From: Prochlorococcus sp. AG-311-J23
Lineage (GTDB): Bacteria; Cyanobacteriota; Cyanobacteriia; PCC-6307; Cyanobiaceae
Direction: 5' to 3'
Assembly: GCA_003284375.1 (NCBI GenBank)
Contig: QBVL01000001.1
Location: forward strand, 102,482 to 166,481
DNA length: 64,000 bases
The translations under genes were made by a program, and so were the position numbers. The first letter of the stretch is position 1; each line of letters begins with the position of its first letter. This document shows positions 46,801 to 54,232 of the stretch, piece after piece. Under the pieces are notes generated by a model that was given only the letters and a program-made list of their open reading frames with translations, did not search any database and was not told the origin of the DNA.

Positions 46801-47520
46801 AATATTTTTACGGGCATCGCCTGCTCCTGAATAAAAAATATACTTTTCTAAAGGCTCCTCTTTTAATTCATCTAAATAAAATTTTTCTTGTACTTTATTA
46901 AATAAGCTTTGATCACATGCTGATGAAACATTATAAATCTTTTTGTTAGATATACTAGTATGATCACTTACTTCTTTTAAAGTAGATTCAGAGATAGCTA
47001 AAAAGCCGTCCAAAGAATGTAATTGTTGAATTTTTTCACTGTAAAAGACTTTATATAAAGGATTATTATCTAAATATGTTGATGACTGAACTAGAGGTAT
47101 TAAATCATAAAGAATTGTAGTGATAGGTGGCAAATTATATTCATTACTTAATCCAACCAGAGCATTATCAAAAAATCCCTCAAAAAAACTTGTCAACAAA
47201 ACAACGTCAACAGATAAAGAAGCTATGGCATAAGAACGTAATTGTTTGGCGAACCAATCCTTAGAGGCTTCTAAACTTGATTCGTGCTTGAATGGACCAG
47301 GAGAATACCAATTAAAGTAGTAAATATTAAATTCTTGATTGGATATAAGAGATTGAAAATCAGATCGAGCATCTTTTAAAAACGGATTGGCAAATAGAAT
47401 ATATTCATGGTCAGGATGATTCTTAATTAAATTAAAAATTAGTTGATAAGAATATCGACCTATCCCTCTTAATCTACTTCCCTCTGTTTGAAGCCCCTGT
47501 ATATCAATTAATATTTTCAT
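43864..47520 (-). CDS. Multidomain glycosyltransferase with three GT4-like modules
   Basis: GT4 signatures [28 protein letters not shown] and [27 protein letters not shown]; third module [29 protein letters not shown]. Confidence 0.9.
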   Translation of the reverse strand: [1218 protein letters not shown]

Positions 47521-48781
47521 CTTTCAATTCACCCATAAGTTCTTTATAATTTTGTTTTGCAGCATCAGAAGATTGATAAAAAGGAATTAACATATCATTA
47601 ACTGGTGAAGAGTCATCAACAGACTCCTGCAGCTGGTCTAATTGATCAGTTATTTTTAGAAAATACGATTCTTGACCAAAAGCCTTAAGAAAATATGAAA
47701 GTGGTTTAAATATGATATACGATTTAGAGGAAAAAACAAAGCTTCTAACAAAAGGAATCGATGATAGTATTAAATACATTTTACGAAAAAGCTTAGTAAA
47801 TATTACTTTGTATATGTTGATAGAGTATTTAATTATTTTCTTAGCTTTGCCTAATACTCTAATAGAGTAAGCAGAATAGGGTAAATAAGATTTATTAATT
47901 TGCTTCTTTATTAAAATTTGCTCACTTTGCAAAGATAGATTTATTTTTTTTAAGTGATTTACTTCATTCTCTAGATTAATGAGTGAATTTTTTAAAAAAG
48001 AAATATTTTTCATCAGTTGAATATCAAAATCCTCTGATGCTTGAAAAGTAGATATTCCAATATTTAGATTTGATTCCCATTTAGATATGTGATTAGAAAT
48101 TGATTTCATATCTGTAGAACTATTTATTGCCAAAATCAGTAAATCTTGGGCTACACCATTTAAAACTCTAGTAAGTGTAAAATTAGATTCTCCACTAAGT
48201 GGTCCTCCATTCAAATAATAGTATTTAACCTTATCAAATCCTAGATGTGAAAGCAGATATTGCATATAATCAGGGTTTATAGGATTTATATGAGTAGGGT
48301 CTAAGTAAAAAGATTTCGTGGAAACAATCAAATTATCAATACTTGGTGTTTCGAAAAGACAAATACCATTATTACTTACTATTCTACGACATTCTTTAAA
48401 AAGGATCTCTATTTGATCATGCGAAAGATGCTCAATAACATGAAAGGCAGTCACCAAAGATATTGAGTGATTAGGAATCTTCTGAAGTATTTCTATCGCA
48501 TCTCCTTTAAGCACAGTTAAGTTATATTTATTACTTTCCTTAATCATCGCTGAGTTTATTTCTATACCTCTAGCTTCAAAACCTTTTTTCGAGCATTTCT
48601 GTAGCCACTCTCCTCTACCTGATCCTATATCTAATGCAGTAGGATTATTAGAAATACTAAAAATATAATCTAAAAGTTCGTCATAAATAGCTAGCTTTTC
48701 TTCAACTTGTTTTCGTGAACCTCGAAATTTATTTTCAAAGTCAAAATAAAGATCTGGCATATACTTTATTACTTTCACCAA
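47504..48781 (-). CDS. SAM-dependent methyltransferase with C-terminal coiled-coil
   Basis: ALDIGSGRGEWLQKCSKKGFEARGIEIN, AFHVIEHL, LDPTHINPINPDYMQYLL; heptad-rich FLKNSLINLENEVNHLKKINLSLQSEQILIKKQIN; overlaps glycosyltransferase gene by 17 nt. Confidence 0.85.
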   Translation of the reverse strand: MVKVIKYMPDLYFDFENKFRGSRKQVEEKLAIYDELLDYIFSISNNPTALDIGSGRGEWLQKCSKKGFEARGIEINSAMIKESNKYNLTVLKGDAIEILQKIPNHSISLVTAFHVIEHLSHDQIEILFKECRRIVSNNGICLFETPSIDNLIVSTKSFYLDPTHINPINPDYMQYLLSHLGFDKVKYYYLNGGPLSGESNFTLTRVLNGVAQDLLILAINSSTDMKSISNHISKWESNLNIGISTFQASEDFDIQLMKNISFLKNSLINLENEVNHLKKINLSLQSEQILIKKQINKSYLPYSAYSIRVLGKAKKIIKYSINIYKVIFTKLFRKMYLILSSIPFVRSFVFSSKSYIIFKPLSYFLKAFGQESYFLKITDQLDQLQESVDDSSPVNDMLIPFYQSSDAAKQNYKELMGELKDENIN

Positions 48782-48887
48782 TTAAAAATATACTATCAGA
48801 TTATAGCTATAGCTAAAACAGAGAATTCATGAAATATTACCAAAGAAAAAATTGCATTAACTTGTTGATAATATTATATAGATTAAC

Positions 48888-48936
48888 TTGCTCATCATAT
48901 TGAGCAAAGCTAGAGGATGATTTGCTCATCATTTTT
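48888..48936 (+). promoter_or_regulatory. Attenuator-like leader with overlapping inverted repeats upstream of GNAT gene
   Basis: TTGCTCA-tcatat-TGAGCAA, then a second TTGCTCA that can also pair with TGAGCAA; short ATGAT-ttgctc-ATCAT stem followed by TTTTT. Confidence 0.35.
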
Positions 48937-48955
48937 AAATCAAATTAATTAATTC

Positions 48956-49420
48956 ATGCAAGATCTATCCATAATTAATCATTTATCGGGTGCCCCTGGA
49001 TTAAGGCTTGCAGGCTTAGGACCTTATTTACTACCAACCAAAGGGATATTGAAATTAAAAGCTTTTTTAGATGAAAATACTTTTTGGGCTCAAAATAGAA
49101 GCATAAAAAACATCAAAAAATTACTCGCTGAAAGCTCCGTAATTGTAACGATATGGGAAGGAAGACGTTTAGTAGCTTTTGGCCGAGCGACTGGCGACAC
49201 TATTTATAGAGCTGCATTATGGGATATTGCAGTAGCAAAAGATAAGCAGAGATTGGGAGTAGGAAAACTTTTAATCAAAGAAATACTAAAATCAAAGAAA
49301 CTTAAAGACGTTGAAAGAATATATCTAATGACTACCGACCAAAGCGACTTCTATAGACAGGTTGGCTTCAATCCAGTAACAAGCCAAGAATTGCTTGTTT
49401 TTAATACAAGTAATAAATAG
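48956..49420 (+). CDS. GNAT-family N-acetyltransferase
   Basis: AALWDIAVAKDKQRLGVGKLLIKEILKSKKLKDVERIYLMTTDQSDFYRQVGF. Confidence 0.9.
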   Translation: MQDLSIINHLSGAPGLRLAGLGPYLLPTKGILKLKAFLDENTFWAQNRSIKNIKKLLAESSVIVTIWEGRRLVAFGRATGDTIYRAALWDIAVAKDKQRLGVGKLLIKEILKSKKLKDVERIYLMTTDQSDFYRQVGFNPVTSQELLVFNTSNK

Positions 49421-50391
49421 CTGACTAAAAAAAATTATCTATAAATGAGATATTTATATTTTTATAATCATGAAAATTTTTAAATTACGTATAAAAGGTT
49501 AAAAGTACACTAATCTATTTAATAAATTTAGTCTATAGTTTAAAAATTAAAATATTCTGACAGGTGATCAATTAGTGGATTTAGCAAAGCTTTATCAAAA
49601 GAACAAATTGATTGATCTTCCATTGAATCCTCATGGTTTATCTAATGATATACATGAAACAGAAAGATGGATTAAAGAGTGTCTGAATATAAATAAAATG
49701 ATAAAAATACTAAGACAAGCCTTTATGGCATGCAACTACATCTTGGAAACAAAAAAATCTTTAATCAGTTAGTAAAATAAAACTGTAAATTGATCCTAGA
49801 CTAATATCAATTCAATAGATTCCAAAGTTAAAAGAATCTCTAAAGTTATTTTTTAATAGATAGATATTAATTGATTAATTCATTCAAAAAGTAAAATAAA
49901 ATGCCCTTCGTTTATTTTTAAGCTTGGAATGTTAAATCATGTACTTACTTAATTTAATATTTTAAAAAAGCTTTTGATTTGATACTTTCAATTGCTTACC
50001 AAAAGAAAGGAGGAGGTAAAAAGAAGGAATCTATTCAGAGGAAGGAAACATAACTAATATTGATTGTGGTGTCTTTATTGGAGGAGGATTTGAAGAAGTA
50101 TTATGTAGCTTTTTAAGCCCAGAGAAAGCCTCTAAAATTAATTTGAATCAGATATATATTTATCTTCATCTGTACAATTCAAAATTCAAAATCAATTATT
50201 TACGAAAAAAATTTAAATTTTGATGAATTTATAATCAAAAAAAATTGGGGGAATGATAAATACTAAGCACTGCTTGATTTCTATCATAATAATAATAATA
50301 ATATAAACTTTGAAGAATTCGGGATTTCTTATTTTTAAAACAAATGGATCTTAATTAGTAGATATAGATATCTAAAACTCCGATAACAACT

Positions 50392-50769
50392 TTAATTAAA
50401 ACTATAAAATTTTTCTTCAATTAAATTAGAGGAGTATTGAGAATTTATTTCTTTTTTGATTGAGGCTCGTTTATCATTTTGACGATATATTGATCTAGCT
50501 AACTCGATAAATTCATTGTCGAATTCTTGCTTATTCTCTTTCAATCTTATTTCATCTTCAATCTCCCAAAGAGTGATATTTATGGTCTTTAATTCTGAAT
50601 AGAATCTTAATTCAATTTGTATATCAAGTTCATTACATATCTTGTTTAAATAATTTAATTCTTTTTCAACGTTCCTAAGTTTATCTCCACTCATTTTTTC
50701 TTTTTTAATCTTAAGTATAGTAATTTTATCAATTAATTCACCTAATGATATTGGGGCGTAAATAATCAT
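50392..50769 (-). CDS. DUF6165-like protein
   Basis: MIIYAPISLGELIDKITILKIKKEKM...LWEIEDEIR..KQEFDNEFIELARSIYRQNDKRASIKKEIN; family from memory. Confidence 0.75.
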   Translation of the reverse strand: MIIYAPISLGELIDKITILKIKKEKMSGDKLRNVEKELNYLNKICNELDIQIELRFYSELKTINITLWEIEDEIRLKENKQEFDNEFIELARSIYRQNDKRASIKKEINSQYSSNLIEEKFYSFN

Positions 50770-50783
50770 AATTTTTAAATATA

Positions 50784-52691
50784 TTAAATAATTTTTTTAG
50801 AAATAAATAGCTTAAGTTCTTCTGAAACTTCTTCAATCACATCATACCAATTATGCCTTTTCTTCTGTCGAAATATTTTCATATTAGGGTACCAATTACA
50901 ATTACTGCCATCTAGTCCCCAAGTCCAATAAGGAGTATCTCTAAGCAAAAGCCAAACATTTTTTCCCATACCTCCTGCTAAATGAGCTGTAACTGTATCA
51001 CAAGTAATGATTAAATCAATATTAGAAATAATACCAGCTATTTCGTTAAAGTCCCAGATGAAATCAATTTCATCTTGGTACTTACTAAAAACATCTTTAA
51101 ATGAACAATTTTCAAGCTGTTCCGAACCAGGACCTTTCTGCAAACTTATTAGATTAATATTATTTTCCTTAATGATTTTGGAAAAATAATTTAAGGGAAT
51201 AGACCTACCTCTATAAAAATCTTCAATTTTTGGATTTCCTTGCCAATGTAAACCAACTAAAGGTCTTTTTTCCATAAAAAATTTATCTTTCCATTTATTA
51301 ATAAAAACTTTTGCTGGAGATATATATGAAGATGTTACTAATAGATTAGTCTTTGTTAGCGAAAGATATCTCGGGATCGATAGTAAAGGAATCCAATAAT
51401 CGAAAGAAGATATTTCGCTTGAATCAGGAGATAAAGGATCTGTATCTACATTAGATGATTTGATCAGACTATGTAATTTAGATTGAGCACAAAAAGTAAT
51501 GCATATTCCTTGATCTCTTAAATAAGGAATGTATCTCATATATTGCAATGAATCTCCTAAGCCCTGCTCACTGACGACTAATAGTTTTTCATCTCTAGAA
51601 ATTAATTGTCCATCCCACAAAGGACACTTTGGCCAAACATGAGGAAGAGAAGCATTAATTTGTTTTTTTGATCTATGTTCATATTCCAACCAGCCATTTT
51701 CATAATCACCACTTAAGAGCAATAAATGAGAAAGGTTTGTATGAGCTTCTGAATAATTAGGATTAATTTTAATCGCTCTTTTGTAAGCATCTATTGCATC
51801 AGGAATAATACCTATTTCCTTCAAAGCAACTCCTAGATTATTATAAAAATGAGAATTATTTGATTTTAGTTTAATAGCTTTATTATAGTAATGTATAGCG
51901 TTATCGATATCACCTAGTAAATACTTTGTAAGACCAATATTATTGTAAACATCTGGAAAATTTGGTTGCAATTTTATCGTTTTTTCATAAAAATTTATTG
52001 CTGCATATAAGTCACCTTTTTGCTTGAAAATATTTCCTAGATTATAGTAAGACTTGAAAAAATTTGGATCATAGTGGAGACTTTCTTTGTAATACTCTAT
52101 TGCTTTTAGATCATTCCCTAATTGTTTGAAGATATTCCCTAAATTAAAATATGCAGATGGAGATTTAGAACTAACTTTGATAGCTCTTTCATAGGTTTGT
52201 ATCGCTTTTTCTATATCTCCCTTAGCAGCTAAAGAATTACCTAAATTATTTAATGCATCTAAATATTTTGAATTGATTTTGATTGCATTTTTAAAAGAAG
52301 ATATTGCTATATCAATAAGACCTTTTTTCTGAAATACCAATCCAATATTATTATGAGCCTCTGCAAAATCAGGTTTAAGTTTAAGTGCTATCTGATAAGA
52401 GTTTAATGCTCCATCTAAATCTCCAAGACGTTGTAGAGCTATACCAATATTATTATGAGAGTTTGAGAAATTAGGATTGATTTTTAAAGCTTTTCTTAGG
52501 ATAGATAACATTTCCTCATTGCGTCCTGTCATGCCACAAATAGCAGCTAAATTACTTAAAATGCTATTTGTTTCTACCCCTTCCTTAATTAACTCTCTAT
52601 AAATCAACTCTGCGCTATTTAAATTAGAATTATTTATAAATTCTATTGCTTTTTTCTCTTTTTCTAGTATTTCGTTATTAGCTTTATTCAT
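50784..52691 (-). CDS. TPR protein with C-terminal glycosyltransferase-like (GT9/GT41-type) domain
   Basis: About nine tandem TPRs (AIETYERAIK.. / YNNIGLTKYLLGDIDNAIHYYNKAIKL), then LLVVSEQGLGDSLQYMRYIPYL...VGLHWQGNP...IDLIITCDTVTAHLAGGMGKNVWLLL. Confidence 0.87.
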   Translation of the reverse strand: MNKANNEILEKEKKAIEFINNSNLNSAELIYRELIKEGVETNSILSNLAAICGMTGRNEEMLSILRKALKINPNFSNSHNNIGIALQRLGDLDGALNSYQIALKLKPDFAEAHNNIGLVFQKKGLIDIAISSFKNAIKINSKYLDALNNLGNSLAAKGDIEKAIQTYERAIKVSSKSPSAYFNLGNIFKQLGNDLKAIEYYKESLHYDPNFFKSYYNLGNIFKQKGDLYAAINFYEKTIKLQPNFPDVYNNIGLTKYLLGDIDNAIHYYNKAIKLKSNNSHFYNNLGVALKEIGIIPDAIDAYKRAIKINPNYSEAHTNLSHLLLLSGDYENGWLEYEHRSKKQINASLPHVWPKCPLWDGQLISRDEKLLVVSEQGLGDSLQYMRYIPYLRDQGICITFCAQSKLHSLIKSSNVDTDPLSPDSSEISSFDYWIPLLSIPRYLSLTKTNLLVTSSYISPAKVFINKWKDKFFMEKRPLVGLHWQGNPKIEDFYRGRSIPLNYFSKIIKENNINLISLQKGPGSEQLENCSFKDVFSKYQDEIDFIWDFNEIAGIISNIDLIITCDTVTAHLAGGMGKNVWLLLRDTPYWTWGLDGSNCNWYPNMKIFRQKKRHNWYDVIEEVSEELKLFISKKII

Positions 52692-53130
52692 TTAAAATTT
52701 TGAATCAACTAGCAAATACCAATCAACTACTTTTGAAATGGTTGTGAATTTTCTAGTGTAGCCTTTACTTTATAGTAAAGAGTGGATCTTATCTCTACTT
52801 TCACTGAAATTATGTTCACAGGTAATTACTTTAAATTTATATTTATATTTATATTTATATTTATATTTATCAAAATCGAAAGAGCTTAAAATATTAAACT
52901 CGCTTCCTTCATTATCAATTGAAACATAATCAACGAAAGGGGGGTGCATTATATTTATTTAATAACTCAACTAAAAAAAATAGTTTCCACTAAATATCTA
53001 TTTCCAAGATCACTAAAGTTGTGATTCGAATCAGAATCAGAAAAAGAATTAATTGTTGACGATTTTTTCAGTTTCAATGAAGAAACTTCTTCCTTAGAAA
53101 AATTACATATACATTTATCAATTTTATCTT
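52692..53130 (-). pseudogene. Degenerate FkbM-family methyltransferase (C-terminal remnant)
   Basis: Minus-strand fragments CICNFSKEEVSSLKLKKSSTIN..NHNFSDLGNRYLVETI / LLNKYNAPP / FVDYVSIDNEGSEFNILSSFDFDKYKYKYKYKYKYKFKVITCEHNFSESRDKIHSLL*SKGYTRKFTTISKVVDWYLLVDSKF*; two +1 shifts and one in-frame TAA. Confidence 0.75.
52836..52870. repeat. Hexanucleotide tandem repeat (TTTATA)x5.8
   Basis: tttatatttatatttatatttatatttatatttat; reads in frame as (KY)n in the FkbM remnant. Confidence 0.95.
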
Positions 53131-53139
53131 TAAAAAAAA

Positions 53140-53210
53140 GCGGATGAAGAGATTCGAACTCTCGACATTCTCCTTGGCAAGGAGATGCTCTACCACTGAG
53201 CTACATCCGC
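53140..53210 (-). tRNA. tRNA-Gly(GCC)
   Basis: Minus strand gcggatgtagctcagtggtagagcatctccttgccaaggagaatgtcgagagttcgaatctcttcatccgc; cloverleaf with GCC anticodon in TTGCCAA. Confidence 0.96.
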
Positions 53211-53291
53211 ATTAAGAGTTTTGTATCACATTTCAAGCATGCCTCACAATAGGCATTATGGTCAAATTATTGTCTCAATTAAAAAAATTCA

Positions 53292-53768
53292 TTAACTCAT
53301 TACTTGCATCAAATTACCCATTTCAATTGCTTGAAGTGCATAATTCCACCCTAAATTATTCTTAATTCCTGCCCTTTCTAATGCCTGTTGCATTGTGTCA
53401 GTTGTTAAAACTCCAAAGATGATTGGAATTCCTGTTTCTCTAGAAACACTTGCGATGCCCTTACTTGCCTCAGATACCACAACATCAAAGTGAGGGGTGT
53501 CTCCTCTAATAACTGCTCCAAGGGTAATAACTACATCATATTTTTCTTTTTTAGCAAGTGCTTGAGAAACAATTGGCAATTCAAAGGCACCAGGTACCCA
53601 AGCAATATCTAATTGTTCACTTGATTCTGATACATCAATGCCATGACGAGATAAACAGTCTATGCATCCACTTAGAAGTTTATTAGTAATAAGATCATTA
53701 AACCTAGCGATGACAATAGCTACTCTTAAAGAAGAGGAATTTACAAAGGTACCCTCGATTATCGCCAT
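53292..53768 (-). CDS. ribH: 6,7-dimethyl-8-ribityllumazine synthase
   Basis: [66 protein letters not shown]. Confidence 0.97.
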   Translation of the reverse strand: MAIIEGTFVNSSSLRVAIVIARFNDLITNKLLSGCIDCLSRHGIDVSESSEQLDIAWVPGAFELPIVSQALAKKEKYDVVITLGAVIRGDTPHFDVVVSEASKGIASVSRETGIPIIFGVLTTDTMQQALERAGIKNNLGWNYALQAIEMGNLMQVMS

Positions 53769-53868
53769 TTGATAAAGGCTTTTAATACCTATTAACAGTA
53801 ACCTCTAGTGAGTAAATTTAAAACATACGATTATGAATAGTCTATATCTCTTCAATTAACTCGGATTT

Positions 53869-54084
53869 TCACACACTCATTTGGTGAGTTATGTATTCAC
53901 CTACCAAGGCTTGAAGAAGTACTAAATGGAACCAGACTCCTGCAAGGATCTCTATCTTTTTAATGTTCGGATTTCTATTATCCTCTGGATTGGTTTGTGT
54001 CATGTAAAAAACAGGAACGCCAATTACTAAAAGCAATGAGGAGAACAAAAGTGCGTTTGCAACGATTGAATTAATAGCCAGCAT
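53869..54084 (-). CDS. psbZ: Photosystem II protein PsbZ-like
   Basis: NALLFSSLLLVIGVPVFYMTQ...LAGVWFHLVLLQALVGEYI, two TM segments. Confidence 0.75.
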   Translation of the reverse strand: MLAINSIVANALLFSSLLLVIGVPVFYMTQTNPEDNRNPNIKKIEILAGVWFHLVLLQALVGEYITHQMSV

Positions 54085-54232
54085 GTCGAAGCTACAGAAA
54101 ATTTCTCAATATTCGATAATTATCCCATGGAAGTGTTTTGTGAACGCATTACTTTAAAAATTTGTAGTGAGGCTTCACATGCAAAAAAAAAAAATTCTTC
54201 TAGTATGCGTTAATTGAGCCGAAATAAATTCA

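Noticed and set aside
52836-52870. Hexanucleotide repeat as a CRISPR-like or phase-switching array
   Set aside because: The 6-bp unit has no spacers and preserves reading frame, so it is neither CRISPR nor a frame-shifting contingency tract; kept only as a tandem repeat in a pseudogene
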